64,000 bases of DNA, taken from NCBI RefSeq assembly GCF_003818115.1, contig NZ_RPOI01000004.1, forward strand, positions 1-64,000, given 5' to 3'. The DNA comes from Citrobacter youngae. GTDB taxonomy: Bacteria > Pseudomonadota > Gammaproteobacteria > Enterobacterales > Enterobacteriaceae. Every line of letters starts with the position of its first letter. The stretch's first letter is position 1. Shown here piece after piece: positions 20,684 through 31,904 of the stretch. A program made the position numbers and the translations under genes. The notes beneath the pieces were generated by a model. The model was not told where the DNA came from. It searched no databases and worked only from the letters and a program-made list of their open reading frames with translations.

Positions 20684-20698
20684 TCTCTTAGTAAGAGA
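20684..20698. promoter_or_regulatory. 15-base palindrome tctctta-g-taagaga
   Basis: A perfect inverted repeat with one central base, immediately before the hairpin that covers the next gene's start. It is of operator size. The protein that might bind it is unknown. Confidence 0.35.
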
Positions 20699-20732
20699 AT
20701 CGCCTTAGTGATAAACCAATCAATAAGGCGAT
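20699..20732 (+). promoter_or_regulatory. Hairpin covering the ribosome binding site
   Basis: Perfect 9-bp inverted repeat atcgcctta (20699-20707) / taaggcgat (20724-20732), 16-base loop. The right arm contains the SD AAGG (20725-20728) and the first bases of the upstream ATG. If formed in the mRNA it would hide the start region of the pentapeptide-repeat gene. Confidence 0.55.
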
Positions 20733-20736
20733 GTCA

Positions 20737-22080
20737 ATGGACAACATTAATGCTTTAGCACAAAAACATATAGATATACTGGTAAGCGCTGCAATGAGCC
20801 CAGACGATAAAACATTGCACAAAGAAGCAACTAAACTACATGGCGTAGTCGAGTGTCTGAAGTACATTTTTACTTTTGGAATTAAGGACTCAGGGGAGAA
20901 GCGTCTTAAGTCAGTCATCAATAGTCTCGCGAGCTCTTTGGCTTCAGAGGGTATGTCCCCGCGAAAAACACTGAACAGTATTATTGATAACCCCGACATT
21001 TCTATTAGATTCACTATTGATAAGTCAGAAAAATCGCTACAAGGTGAATATGAATTATGTATAAGTAAGGACACGGATGGAGCATACTCACTGAATATTA
21101 GTGAAGAAAACGTATCTGAACCATTAGAGTTACAATTAAGTGAAGCGCAGTTCATATCAGGGGCCAGATATCTTAGCACCATATATTTTCTGGATACAAA
21201 CAACCTATCAGAAGCCCAGCAAAAATATATTGATACTGGATGCCTCGATCTATCAGGGGAAGATTTAAGCGAACTTGATATGAGCGATTTGGATTTGAGT
21301 AATGCTGACCTTTCCGAGGCAAATCTAAGTAGAACAAGTATAGCAACTGAACAACTACTTGATACTAGTTTAATACGTGACAATTTTAGCGAAGATAATC
21401 AGCCTGAAGCAGCTGCAAGGTTGAATGAGATAATGTTGTTGGAAAAAAATATCTTCAGTAAAAATAATAAATTATTCGAATCCATTAAGAATATGGCTAA
21501 ACCAGAGTGTCAACAATTGTTTAGTAAAACATTGATTGAAGAAAAAGATTCAGACATGATGGTTTCATATTCAATCGCAGGAAACATTATTGCTAATGAA
21601 TCAATATTGCATTATACCATGCAGAAATTTTCAGAAGCAGGAATGGGTAACTTAAAGCAGGTTATCGACAAATTTTCAAAACTCTTTTTTGAACAACCTG
21701 CTGTATATAAAGATATCATTCCTGCCGAATCAAGCCTTAGGAAAATAACAACTCTAGATAAATGGAATGAAGCCGTACAATCCGGTTACTTTGATGCAGA
21801 TAAAATGGCACTACTTTCGAGAGGACTCAGTACGACCACAGAGTACAAGGATTTCATCAAGGATCTAAAAGATGATCTGGAATCCTTTAACATCACTAGC
21901 CAAGAGAGTTATTGTAAAATACTGGACAAAGGTGAGATTATGATGGGGAAATATGACTATTGTACCAATGTCAGTGTAATAACCCCAGAAATCTTAGAAG
22001 ACGTAGAAATCTTTGGACAATATACTTCTTTTTATAGAGAGTTTGGTAAATTAATTGATGTTATTTTTAATAAAACATAA
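20737..22080 (+). CDS. Pentapeptide-repeat protein, possible type III effector-like
   Basis: A 447-residue protein I cannot name. It has no signal peptide or membrane helix. Residues 36-48 read GVVECLKYIFTFG, followed by a helical stretch and a predicted beta region (about 90-145). Then come seven tandem pentapeptide units (about 169-203: LDLS, GEDLS, ELDMS, DLDLS, NADLS, EANLS pattern) and a 240-residue helical C-terminus of no recognised family. The order is reminiscent of Salmonella PipB/PipB2, whose N-termini have ILEWFVNFFTCGG. I chose the ATG at 20737, 8 bases from AAGG; the ATG at 20731 is only 2 bases away. The gene is very AT-rich (two hand-counted 60-base lines gave 28% and 20% GC), uses ata and aga codons, and is foreign to the emrB-luxS gap. 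Confidence 0.85.
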   Translation: MDNINALAQKHIDILVSAAMSPDDKTLHKEATKLHGVVECLKYIFTFGIKDSGEKRLKSVINSLASSLASEGMSPRKTLNSIIDNPDISIRFTIDKSEKSLQGEYELCISKDTDGAYSLNISEENVSEPLELQLSEAQFISGARYLSTIYFLDTNNLSEAQQKYIDTGCLDLSGEDLSELDMSDLDLSNADLSEANLSRTSIATEQLLDTSLIRDNFSEDNQPEAAARLNEIMLLEKNIFSKNNKLFESIKNMAKPECQQLFSKTLIEEKDSDMMVSYSIAGNIIANESILHYTMQKFSEAGMGNLKQVIDKFSKLFFEQPAVYKDIIPAESSLRKITTLDKWNEAVQSGYFDADKMALLSRGLSTTTEYKDFIKDLKDDLESFNITSQESYCKILDKGEIMMGKYDYCTNVSVITPEILEDVEIFGQYTSFYREFGKLIDVIFNKT

Positions 22081-22154
22081 AGGTAAAACTCAATAGTGCT
22101 TGCAACTACATTCTGACGATGTCATTTAAAGGTGCGATGGCCACGCGTATTGAT

Positions 22155-22190
22155 AAAAAAAAGCCAGTTCATCTGAACTGGCTTTTTTTA
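22155..22190. terminator. Bidirectional terminator upstream of the luxS end
   Basis: A-run, stem agccagttca / tgaactggct, then T-run (gcttttttta). Both strands give a good intrinsic terminator, so it can end the pentapeptide-repeat gene on one strand and luxS on the other. Confidence 0.9.
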
Positions 22191-22256
22191 TACCGGCTGG
22201 AGCCTATTATTTGTAGACCAGATGAGAAACGTGAGCTTCACCATCCGGCATGACAA

Positions 22257-22772
22257 CTAAATATGCAGTTCCTGCAGCTTGTCTTTTGGCAGCGCCAGCT
22301 CCTCATTGCTGTTAACGCGGACATCACGTTCCAGAATATGACGTGCAATGTCCTGCGCTTCGCTGAGGGAGTGCATCTGATACGTACCGCACTGGTAGAC
22401 GTTCAGTTCCGGGATCTGACTCTGATCCTGCACTTTCAACACATCTGCCATTGCCGCTTTCCAGGCATCAGCTACGCGTTGTTCGTCCGGCGTTCCAATC
22501 AGGCTCATGTAGAAGCCGGTACGGCAACCCATTGGCGAAATATCGATAATCTCGACACCGTTGCCATTCAGGTGGTTACGCATAAAACCAGCAAACAGGT
22601 GTTCCAGCGTATGAATACCTTTCTCAGGCATCACTTCTTTGTTCGGAATGCAAAAACGCAGATCAAACACGGTGATTGCGTCGCCATGCGGGGTATTCAT
22701 CGTTTTTGCAACCCGGACCGCGGGAGCTTCCATCCGGGTGTGATCGACAGTAAAACTATCTAACAACGGCAT
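22257..22772 (-). CDS. luxS: S-ribosylhomocysteine lyase LuxS
   Basis: Cleaves S-ribosylhomocysteine to homocysteine and DPD, the precursor of autoinducer-2. 171 aa as in E. coli. The metal site is HTLEH (His54, His58) with Cys128 in VYQCGTY; catalytic Cys83 lies in MGCRTGF. An AGGTGG SD precedes the ATG. The divergent gap to gshA carries MicA on the other strand; in Enterobacteria RNase III can process the overlapping luxS leader and MicA. Confidence 0.97.
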   Translation of the reverse strand: MPLLDSFTVDHTRMEAPAVRVAKTMNTPHGDAITVFDLRFCIPNKEVMPEKGIHTLEHLFAGFMRNHLNGNGVEIIDISPMGCRTGFYMSLIGTPDEQRVADAWKAAMADVLKVQDQSQIPELNVYQCGTYQMHSLSEAQDIARHILERDVRVNSNEELALPKDKLQELHI

Positions 22773-22807
22773 TTAGCCACCTCCGATAAATTTTTTTAAA
22801 ATATTCT

Positions 22808-22834
22808 GAACTCTTTGTTCCGGGGCGAGTCTGA
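22808..22834 (+). promoter_or_regulatory. Sigma-E promoter of micA
   Basis: GAACTC (-35, 22808-22813) and TCTGA (-10, 22830-22834) with a 16-base spacer fit the sigma-E consensus GGAACTT/TCTGA, six bases before the MicA 5' end. Sigma-E control of MicA is established in E. coli and Salmonella. Confidence 0.8.
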
Positions 22835-22840
22835 GTATAT

Positions 22841-22913
22841 GAAAGACGCGCATTTGTTATCATCATCCCTGTTTTCAGAGATGAAATTTTGGCCACTCCC
22901 GAGTGGCCTTTTT
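22841..22913 (+). ncRNA. micA: Small RNA MicA
   Basis: Hfq-binding antisense RNA that represses ompA and other porin mRNAs during envelope stress. The first 31 bases, starting gaaagacgcgcatttg, match E. coli MicA and contain the OmpA-pairing seed. A first hairpin (catccct...agagatg) and a terminator hairpin ggccactc/gagtggcc with a T-run follow. The loop of the first hairpin reads ttttc instead of the K-12 aattc. Encoded between divergently read luxS and gshA, as in E. coli. Confidence 0.93.
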
Positions 22914-22921
22914 CTTTTGTA

Positions 22922-24508
<1,587 letters not shown>

Positions 24509-24558
24509 TTAATTAGCATAATGGTATTGGTCAACCTGCAGGTTATTCCACAACACAA

Positions 24559-24987
24559 TTAGTGCCACCACATAATGCCTTGCGTCGTAACCGCCGCAAC
24601 CACAACATAGCGCAGCGCTTTGCCAAGACATAAAAAAAAGAGAACTGGGCCCCACGAGATGCGCATCCATCCCGCTAACAAGCACAGTAAATCACCCACA
24701 ACCGGCATCCAGCTTAATAATAGTGTGACAGCGCCATAGCGCCTCAGCCAGCCAGTGGCTTTTTCTTGCCAGCGCGATGTTTTACGCAACGGAAAGAAAC
24801 GCCCAAGGATAACGTTAGTTAACCCTCCAAGGCTATTACCCATTGTTGCTGTTAAAACTAAGACCCAGGGATGACTCGCTCCAGAAACCAGTAAGGCAAC
24901 TAAAACAACTTCAGAATTTCCAGGTAATAGCGTGGCGCTGAGAAAGCTGCTGGCAAACAGCGAGAGGAGCGACAGTCCATCACTCAC
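24559..24987 (-). CDS. yqaA: Inner membrane protein YqaA (SNARE-associated/DedA-like)
   Basis: A 142-residue membrane protein with about four hydrophobic segments. It carries the small DedA/VTT-like signature: PGNSEVVLVALL near the N-terminus, and GNSLGGLTNVILGRFFPL mid-protein. The function in E. coli is not known. It overlaps yqaB by 4 bases, so the two form an operon. Confidence 0.92.
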   Translation of the reverse strand: MSDGLSLLSLFASSFLSATLLPGNSEVVLVALLVSGASHPWVLVLTATMGNSLGGLTNVILGRFFPLRKTSRWQEKATGWLRRYGAVTLLLSWMPVVGDLLCLLAGWMRISWGPVLFFLCLGKALRYVVVAAVTTQGIMWWH

Positions 24988-25550
24988 AATAACCGGACAT
25001 CCACGGCGTCCATTCCTGCGGCACGCGCCGCCTGAAGTCCAAAATCGGCATCTTCAAACACGACGCAACGCGCCGGTTCAACGCCCATACGTTCAGCACA
25101 GAGCAAAAACGTATCAGGAGCCGGTTTGTGGCGTTGTACGTGATCGGCCGCCACCACGGCATCAAAATAACGACGCAGCCCAAGGTGAGTAAGCAGCGCT
25201 TCTGCAATCGCGCTTTCACTCCCCGTTCCTACCGCCATAGGCCGACGACCATGCCAGGCTTTCACGACGTCAACCAACGGCAGAGGCTGGACGCTATCCA
25301 GCAACATGCTTCTCACCTTGTCGGTTTTTTCACGCGCTAAGGCATGGAGGTCGAGATCGGCATGATTCAATTCAATTACCGACTGGGCAATACGCCACGT
25401 TGGGGAGCCGTTGAGGGCGACCATGGCTTGTTCATCAAAACGCAGCCCATAATGCCCCAATACCTCATGCCACGCCTTACGGTGCGTTGGCTCGGTATCC
25501 AGGATGGTGCCATCCATATCAAAAATCAAACCCGCATAACGTTCGTACAT
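24984..25550 (-). CDS. yqaB: Fructose-1-phosphatase YqaB (HAD family)
   Basis: HAD hydrolase of 188 aa that dephosphorylates fructose-1-phosphate and some other sugar phosphates. The nucleophile motif is DMDGT (Asp11, Asp13), motif II is VGTGSES, and the late acidic motif is FEDADFG. The cap follows motif I. Start at MYERYAGLIF as in E. coli; the frame extends 27 codons upstream with no likeness to homologues. It is coupled to yqaA by a 4-base overlap. Confidence 0.94.
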   Translation of the reverse strand: MYERYAGLIFDMDGTILDTEPTHRKAWHEVLGHYGLRFDEQAMVALNGSPTWRIAQSVIELNHADLDLHALAREKTDKVRSMLLDSVQPLPLVDVVKAWHGRRPMAVGTGSESAIAEALLTHLGLRRYFDAVVAADHVQRHKPAPDTFLLCAERMGVEPARCVVFEDADFGLQAARAAGMDAVDVRLL

Positions 25551-25666
25551 CGTCTTCTCACAAGCCGAATGACCAGACGTTATTTTATCGTAATTGATTG
25601 ATTTTGTCGCTGACAGCGAATTGAGGGGCATTCAGAGAATATGTGGAAATAATTTAAAGGGGGAGA

Positions 25667-25743
25667 TGGTGCATCCGGGAGGATTCGAACCTCCGACCGC
25701 TCGGTTCGTAGCCGAGTACTCTATCCAGCTGAGCTACGGATGC
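25667..25743 (-). tRNA. tRNA-Arg (ACG), copy 2
   Basis: 77-base cloverleaf reading gcatccgtagctcagctgga at the 5' end on the minus strand, anticodon ACG within ggctACGaacc, and encoded CCA. The encoded ACG is expected to be edited to ICG by TadA. It is identical to the next copy. Confidence 0.97.
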
Positions 25744-25782
25744 ATCGGGAATTGCTGATTACTACTGATACTGCAGAGAAGA

Positions 25783-25859
25783 TGGTGCATCCGGGAGGAT
25801 TCGAACCTCCGACCGCTCGGTTCGTAGCCGAGTACTCTATCCAGCTGAGCTACGGATGC
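25783..25859 (-). tRNA. tRNA-Arg (ACG), copy 1
   Basis: An identical 77-base tRNA-Arg with anticodon ACG and encoded CCA, separated by 39 bases from the next copy. Four tRNA-Arg genes (argVYZQ) stand in this array in E. coli K-12; only two are seen here. Confidence 0.97.
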
Positions 25860-25862
25860 AAA

Positions 25863-25955
25863 TGGCGGTGAGGCGGGGATTCGAACCCCGGATGCAGCTT
25901 TTGACCGCATACTCCCTTAGCAGGGGAGCGCCTTCAGCCTCTCGGCCACCTCACC
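25863..25955 (-). tRNA. serV: tRNA-Ser (GCT), serV
   Basis: 93-base tRNA with a long variable arm, anticodon GCT in the context cctGCTaagg, reading AGC/AGU serine codons. CCA is encoded. First gene of the ser-arg tRNA transcript on the minus strand, three bases before the first tRNA-Arg. Confidence 0.97.
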
Positions 25956-26291
25956 AACACGCCTCTTGCGAGTGCTTCGAAGAACTTGTTTCTGCTCATC
26001 GTCGCTGCGTGGCGCACATATTACTTTCTGGGACTTATAAGTCAAACAATTTTTCCAGAGCTTTTATCGTTTGCACATTTCACGCGCAATTAGTCTGCAA
26101 AAACGGCAAAAAGAGTGTTTTATCAACAGATAAATTGGCAATTTCCTGAAGCAGTGAACAAACGGAAACTTCGTAGGGAAAGGCATTACGCCCAGTGGAA
26201 TCGAAAAAATGGGGAGGACGAAGAAGAACAGAGAAGAAAAAGGGTAACTCAATCAGGTTGCGCCTCACCAGAAAGGTGAGACGCGAAAACC
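25956..26291. other. serV promoter and spacer to csrA
   Basis: This 336-base gap holds the serV-arg operon promoter at its left side and the csrA 3' end at its right. On the minus strand -35 TTGACT (26040-26045) and -10 TAATAT (26018-26023) are 16 bases apart, followed by a GC-rich discriminator (gtgcgcc), the form expected for a stringently controlled tRNA promoter. A gene was not found in the remainder, 26050-26290. Confidence 0.75.
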
Positions 26292-26477
26292 TTAGTAACT
26301 GGACTGCTGGGATTTTTCAGCCTGGATACGCTGGTAGATCTCTTCACGATGGACAGAAACTTCTTTCGGGGCGTTGACGCCAATGCGCACCTGGTTGCCC
26401 TTCACCCCTAAAACTGTCACGGTGACCTCATCGCCTATCATGAGGGTCTCACCAACTCGACGAGTCAGAATCAGCAT
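26292..26477 (-). CDS. csrA: Carbon storage regulator CsrA
   Basis: 61-residue RNA-binding dimer that binds GGA motifs in mRNA leaders to repress glycogen synthesis, biofilm and other targets. It appears identical to E. coli CsrA as recalled: [16 protein letters not shown] at the start, with RNA-contact residues in strand 1 (LTRRVGE) and near RIEE-equivalent HREEIYQR. It lies between alaS upstream and the serV tRNA array downstream, on the same strand. AAGGAG precedes the start. Confidence 0.98.
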
Positions 26478-26715
26478 TCTTTGCTCCTTGAAAGATTAAA
26501 AGAGTCGGGTCTCTCTGTATCCCGGCATTATCCATCATATAACGCCAAAAAGTAAGCGATGACAAACACCTAAGTGTAAGCAGTCACGGCATCACATTCT
26601 GTTAAACCTAAGTTTAGCCGATATACACAACTTCAACCTGACTTTATCGTTGTCGATAGCGTTGACGCAAACGCTGCGGATTGAAGTCCGCAGCGTCGGC
26701 TTACGCTTATAATTT

Positions 26716-29343
26716 TTACAGTTTTGCGCTAACCCAGCCTTTCACACTGGCTAACGCTGCCGGCAGAGCCGCAGCATCCGTACCACCGGCTTGCGCCATG
26801 TCCGGACGACCACCACCCTTGCCGCCTACCTGCTGAGCGACCATCCCAATCAGTTCCCCTGCTTTCACGCGGTCTGTCACATCCTTAGACACGCCCGCAA
26901 TCAGAGAAACCTTACCTTCAGCAACTGTTGCCAGTACGACAACAGTAGAACCCAGCTGATTTTTCAGATCATCAACCATGGTACGCAGCATTTTCGGTTC
27001 AACGTCCGCAAGCTCGCTGACCAACAGCTTCACGCCGTTGATATCAACGGCTTTGCTGGAAAGGTTCGCACTTTCCTGCGCTGCGGCCTGTTCCTTCAAT
27101 TGCTGCAATTCTTTTTCGAGCTGACGCGTACGTTCCAGTACGGAACGAACTTTGTCACCGATATTCTGGCTATCGCCTTTCAGCAACTGCGCAATATCGC
27201 TTAAGCGATCGCTTTCAGCATGCACGGTATTAAGAGCGCCTTCACCGGTCACGGCTTCGATACGACGAACGCCCGCAGCAGTACCAGACTCGGAGATAAT
27301 ACGGAACAGACCGATATCGCCCGTACGGCTGGCGTGAGTACCACCACACAGTTCGGTAGAGAAATCACCCATACTCAGTACACGCACGTGGTCATCGTAT
27401 TTCTCACCAAACAGCGCCATTGCACCTTTGGCTTTCGCCGCCTCAAGATCCATGATGTTCGTTTCAATCGGCAGGTTGCGACGAATTTGCGCATTCACCA
27501 GATCTTCAACGGCACGGATTTCAGCAGGCTTCATCGCTTCGGTATGAGAGAAGTCGAAGCGCAGAATTTTATCGTTAACCAGCGAACCTTTCTGTGCCAC
27601 GTGCGTGCCCAGAACCTGGCGCAGCGCCGCGTGCATCAGATGCGTTGCGGAGTGGTTCAGGCGAATACGTGCACGACGCGCTTCATCCACATCAGCCTGC
27701 ACTGCATCGCCAACTTTCAGAGAGCCCGCAGACAGTTTGCCGATGTGACCAATCGCCTGACCATATTTCTGCGTGTCGCTAACGGCAAACGCGAAGCCCG
27801 CACCTTTCAGTTCGCCTTTATCGCCAACCTGACCACCAGATTCCGCATAGAACGGTGTCTGGTCAAGAACGACAACGGCATCCTGACCTGCGTTAATGGC
27901 GTCTACCGCTTTACCATCAACAAACAGCGCGGTGACTTTGCCGTTCAGTTCCAGGTGCTCGTAGCCTTTAAATTCAGAAGCACCATCAACGCGAATCATC
28001 GCATTGTAGTCTGCGCCAAAGCCGCTGGCTTCACGTGCGCGACGGCGCTGTTCTTCCATTGCGGCTTCAAAGCCCGCTTCATCAACCTTAATGTTACGCT
28101 CGCGGCAAACGTCTGCCGTCAGGTCAACCGGGAAACCGTAGGTGTCATACAGACGGAATGCGGTTTCGCCGTCCAGCGTATCGCCGGACAGTTTTGCCAG
28201 TTCTTCATCCAACAGCGCCAGGCCACGCTCCAGCGTACGCGCAAACTGCTCTTCTTCGGTTTTCAGAACCTGCTCAACCATAGACTGTTGACGCTTCAGC
28301 TCTTCGCCCGCGGAACCCATTACATCTACCAGCGGACCAACCAGCTTGTAGAAGAAGGTGTCCTTCGCGCCCAGCATGTTGCCATGACGAACTGCGCGAC
28401 GAATGATACGGCGCAGCACATAGCCACGGTTTTCATTAGACGGAACAACGCCATCGGCAATCAGGAACGCACAGGAACGGATATGGTCGGCGATAACGCG
28501 CAGTGATTTATTGCTCAGATCGGTCGCGCCGGTGACTTTCGCCACGGACTCAATCAGTGAACGGAACAGGTCAATTTCATAGTTGGAGTTAACGTGTTGC
28601 AGCACGGCCGCAATACGCTCCAGACCCATACCGGTATCCACGGACGGTTTCGGCAGCGGTTCCATGGTGCCGTCAGCCTGACGGTTGAACTGCATGAAGA
28701 CGATGTTCCAGATCTCAATGTAGCGATCGCCATCTTCTTCCGCGCTTCCCGGAGGGCCACCCCAAATGTGGTCGCCGTGGTCGTAGAAAATTTCGGTGCA
28801 CGGACCGCAAGGACCGGTATCACCCATCTGCCAGAAGTTGTCGGAAGCATAAGCCGCGCCTTTGTTATCACCGATACGGATGATACGTTCGCGCGGAATA
28901 CCGACTTCTTTTTCCCAGATTTCATAGGCTTCATCGTCAGTTTCATAGACGGTGACCCACAGACGCTCTTTTGGCAGGGCAAACCAGTTTTCACCGGTCA
29001 ACAGTTCCCATGCGTATTGAATGGCGTCGTGTTTGAAGTAATCGCCGAAGCTGAAGTTGCCCAGCATTTCGAAAAAGGTATGGTGACGTGCAGTGTAACC
29101 GACGTTTTCCAGGTCGTTGTGCTTACCGCCCGCACGTACGCAACGCTGCGAGGTGGTTGCGCGGGAATAATTACGCTTGTCGAGGCCAAGGAAAACATCC
29201 TTGAACTGGTTCATCCCGGCGTTGGTAAACAACAAAGTAGGGTCATTGTTCGGTACCAGGGAGCTGCTGGCAACTACCTGATGTCCTTTACTATGGAAAA
29301 AATCGAGAAACGCCTGACGGATCTCAGCGGTGCTCTTGCTCAT
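26716..29343 (-). CDS. alaS: Alanyl-tRNA synthetase AlaS
   Basis: Charges tRNA-Ala, 875 aa. The class II catalytic domain (about 1-250, starting [21 protein letters not shown]), a tRNA-recognition region (to about 450), an editing domain with [14 protein letters not shown] and [15 protein letters not shown] (zinc ligands, about 565-670), and the C-terminal Ala domain (about 700-875, ending with glycine-rich [15 protein letters not shown]) are all present. AlaS autoregulates its own promoter in E. coli. Downstream of recX with 128 bases between. Confidence 0.97.
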   Translation of the reverse strand: MSKSTAEIRQAFLDFFHSKGHQVVASSSLVPNNDPTLLFTNAGMNQFKDVFLGLDKRNYSRATTSQRCVRAGGKHNDLENVGYTARHHTFFEMLGNFSFGDYFKHDAIQYAWELLTGENWFALPKERLWVTVYETDDEAYEIWEKEVGIPRERIIRIGDNKGAAYASDNFWQMGDTGPCGPCTEIFYDHGDHIWGGPPGSAEEDGDRYIEIWNIVFMQFNRQADGTMEPLPKPSVDTGMGLERIAAVLQHVNSNYEIDLFRSLIESVAKVTGATDLSNKSLRVIADHIRSCAFLIADGVVPSNENRGYVLRRIIRRAVRHGNMLGAKDTFFYKLVGPLVDVMGSAGEELKRQQSMVEQVLKTEEEQFARTLERGLALLDEELAKLSGDTLDGETAFRLYDTYGFPVDLTADVCRERNIKVDEAGFEAAMEEQRRRAREASGFGADYNAMIRVDGASEFKGYEHLELNGKVTALFVDGKAVDAINAGQDAVVVLDQTPFYAESGGQVGDKGELKGAGFAFAVSDTQKYGQAIGHIGKLSAGSLKVGDAVQADVDEARRARIRLNHSATHLMHAALRQVLGTHVAQKGSLVNDKILRFDFSHTEAMKPAEIRAVEDLVNAQIRRNLPIETNIMDLEAAKAKGAMALFGEKYDDHVRVLSMGDFSTELCGGTHASRTGDIGLFRIISESGTAAGVRRIEAVTGEGALNTVHAESDRLSDIAQLLKGDSQNIGDKVRSVLERTRQLEKELQQLKEQAAAQESANLSSKAVDINGVKLLVSELADVEPKMLRTMVDDLKNQLGSTVVVLATVAEGKVSLIAGVSKDVTDRVKAGELIGMVAQQVGGKGGGRPDMAQAGGTDAAALPAALASVKGWVSAKL

Positions 29344-29471
29344 AATTATCCTGAAGAAATCAAGCTAACGAAATGTCATTACCAGCATCGGCACGTAAAC
29401 TGCGCCTCTGGCAATCGAAAAGTGGGAATAAGATAAGTTTTCTTTACTGGGAAGTAAAATCCCGTATGCGC

Positions 29472-29972
29472 TCAATCGTCAAAATTTCGCCATATTGCCT
29501 GAATATCTTCCATCAGATAGCCGCGATAGAGCAAAAAACGCTGGACCTTTACCTTATCTGAAAATTCCACAGGTAAAGGTTCACCGTACTTCCGGACGGC
29601 CTGCTCGCGCGCAAGCACTGCCCAGTCAATTTCACACTCGCGCATAGCACGCTCAATGGACTCACGCGCGATCCCTTTCTGATTTAATTCCTGACGCACG
29701 CGGGCAGGTCCGTAGCCCTTACGACTGCGGCTGGCGATAAACTGCTGAACGAAGCGGTCATCATCCAGATAGCGACTTTCAATACACCAGGCGATGACCT
29801 TGTCGTAATCCTCCGGCGTAGCATCAATGTCTTCCGGTCCATTTTTTCCCATCACCGGAGCGGCCAGCTTACGCCGCAGTTCCTGCTCACTGTGGTCGCG
29901 CATCGCAAGTATTCGCACGGCGCGGTCAAGAAGTCGGGAATAAGCGGAACGGCGGGAAGTTGCGTCTGTCAT
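29472..29972 (-). CDS. recX: RecA inhibitor RecX
   Basis: 166-residue regulator that caps RecA filaments and inhibits strand exchange. It is helix-rich, with the tandem RecX three-helix repeats (e.g. [16 protein letters not shown] and [19 protein letters not shown]). It lies 86 bases downstream of recA with the recA terminator between, so it is made by read-through, as in E. coli. The ATG at 29972 follows GGCTCACT, a moderate SD. Confidence 0.95.
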   Translation of the reverse strand: MTDATSRRSAYSRLLDRAVRILAMRDHSEQELRRKLAAPVMGKNGPEDIDATPEDYDKVIAWCIESRYLDDDRFVQQFIASRSRKGYGPARVRQELNQKGIARESIERAMRECEIDWAVLAREQAVRKYGEPLPVEFSDKVKVQRFLLYRGYLMEDIQAIWRNFDD

Positions 29973-29990
29973 AGTGAGCCTTCAGAAATG

Positions 29991-30019
29991 AAAAAGGGCT
30001 GCATGATATGCAGCCCTTT
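29991..30019 (-). terminator. recA terminator with recX read-through
   Basis: Perfect stem aaagggctgcat / atgcagcccttt with a 3-base loop, plus TTTTT on the minus strand, between recA and recX. The E. coli counterpart lets a few percent of transcripts pass into recX. Confidence 0.92.
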
Positions 30020-30058
30020 ACTATATACGATTCAAAACATGCGATTCAAAACAGGTTA

Positions 30059-31126
<1,068 letters not shown>

Positions 31127-31191
31127 TTACTCCTGTCATGCCGCTTTCGGGTTAAACCGCGAAACGTGATAGATAATGTTCTGTTGAGGCA

Positions 31192-31219
31192 ATTATACTG
31201 TATGCTCATACAGTATCAA
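31192..31219 (-). promoter_or_regulatory. recA promoter with LexA box
   Basis: On the minus strand -35 TTGATA (31214-31219) and -10 TATAAT (31192-31197) are exactly 16 bases apart. The 16-base spacer is the LexA box CTGTATGAGCATACAG (31198-31213), with CTG-N10-CAG symmetry. LexA therefore occupies the polymerase site directly. Confidence 0.96.
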
Positions 31220-31713
31220 GTGTTTTGTAGAAATTGTTGCCACAGGGTTTGTAACGCGTAGACAGTCGCCTGTCGACGTACCGCATCGCGATCGCCGATA
31301 AAGCATTCCCGGCGGGTAATCCCCTCGCCGCTTGCGCTGGCAAAGGCAAACCATACCGTCCCCACGGGCTTGTCTTCACTACCGCCATCGGGTCCTGCGA
31401 TACCGCTAATCGAGACGGCGAAGTCTGCACGGGCGGCTTTTAGCGCGCCAATCGCCATTTCAACGACCACCGGTTCACTCACCGCGCCATGCTGGGTCAG
31501 CGTCTCTTCGCGCACGCCAATCATCTGCGCTTTGGCTTCATTGCTGTAGGTCACAAACCCGCGTTCAAACCAGGCGGAGCTTCCGGCAATATCCGTAATC
31601 GCTTTGGCTACCCAGCCGCCGGTACAGGATTCCGCCGTCGTCACTGTTGCCCCGCGCGCTTTCAGCGCCAGGCCAACCTGCTCGCTTAACTGCATCAGTT
31701 CACTGTCGGTCAT
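31216..31713 (-). CDS. pncC: Nicotinamide-nucleotide amidohydrolase PncC (YgaD)
   Basis: NMN deamidase of the CinA C-terminal family, 165 aa as in E. coli. It returns NMN from DNA ligase reactions to NAD synthesis. The family motifs TTAESCTGGWVAKAIT (about residues 24-39, catalytic serine in ESCTGG) and SGIAGPDGGSEDKPVGTVWFA (about 103-123) are intact. Its stop codon is at the edge of the recA promoter, 92 bases from the recA start. Confidence 0.95.
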   Translation of the reverse strand: MTDSELMQLSEQVGLALKARGATVTTAESCTGGWVAKAITDIAGSSAWFERGFVTYSNEAKAQMIGVREETLTQHGAVSEPVVVEMAIGALKAARADFAVSISGIAGPDGGSEDKPVGTVWFAFASASGEGITRRECFIGDRDAVRRQATVYALQTLWQQFLQNT

Positions 31714-31834
31714 TTCAGCCTCTGTCAGTTAAAAAATATGCCGGACAAGATAGCACTTTCATAACCAATATGGGGATGGGGAGAACGTTTTACGAGGAGG
31801 ATTCCAAAAATTGCTCCGTTGCACAAATAAGATC

Positions 31835-31900
31835 TGCCAGATGGGGATGTCAGGGCATCTTCTCCGGCCTACAAGAGATATCCTCCGGTAGGCCGGGGGA
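31835..31900. repeat. Degenerate REP pair between mltB and pncC
   Basis: Contains ctccggcctac and ggtaggccggggg in opposite orientation, with tgccagatggggatg and gcatct on the left. It resembles a REP/BIME and ends a few bases from the mltB stop; it is downstream of mltB and upstream of pncC on the minus strand. Confidence 0.55.
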
Positions 31901-31904
31901 GCGA

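Noticed and set aside
19002-22136. 13-base match atttaaaggtgcg at the emrA-emrB junction and again after the pentapeptide gene, as possible insertion duplication
   Set aside because: A 13-base match is expected many times by chance in 64 kb, and no longer flanking identity was seen.
25667-25859. CRISPR-like array from two identical repeats
   Set aside because: The repeats are tRNA-Arg genes with a single spacer; no CRISPR repeats were seen anywhere in the window.
25667-25955. tRNA-Ser/Arg array as attachment site of an integrated element
   Set aside because: No integrase, no duplicated tRNA 3' end beyond the tandem tRNA-Arg gene, and normal core genes (yqaB, csrA) flank the array.
27220-28506. 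Long plus-strand open frame of 428 codons inside alaS
   Set aside because: It lies opposite alaS, has low-complexity composition and no SD or family likeness; it is a shadow of the GC-skewed alaS codons. The same holds for the long frames opposite hycE (51850-53310) and mltB (31647-32909).
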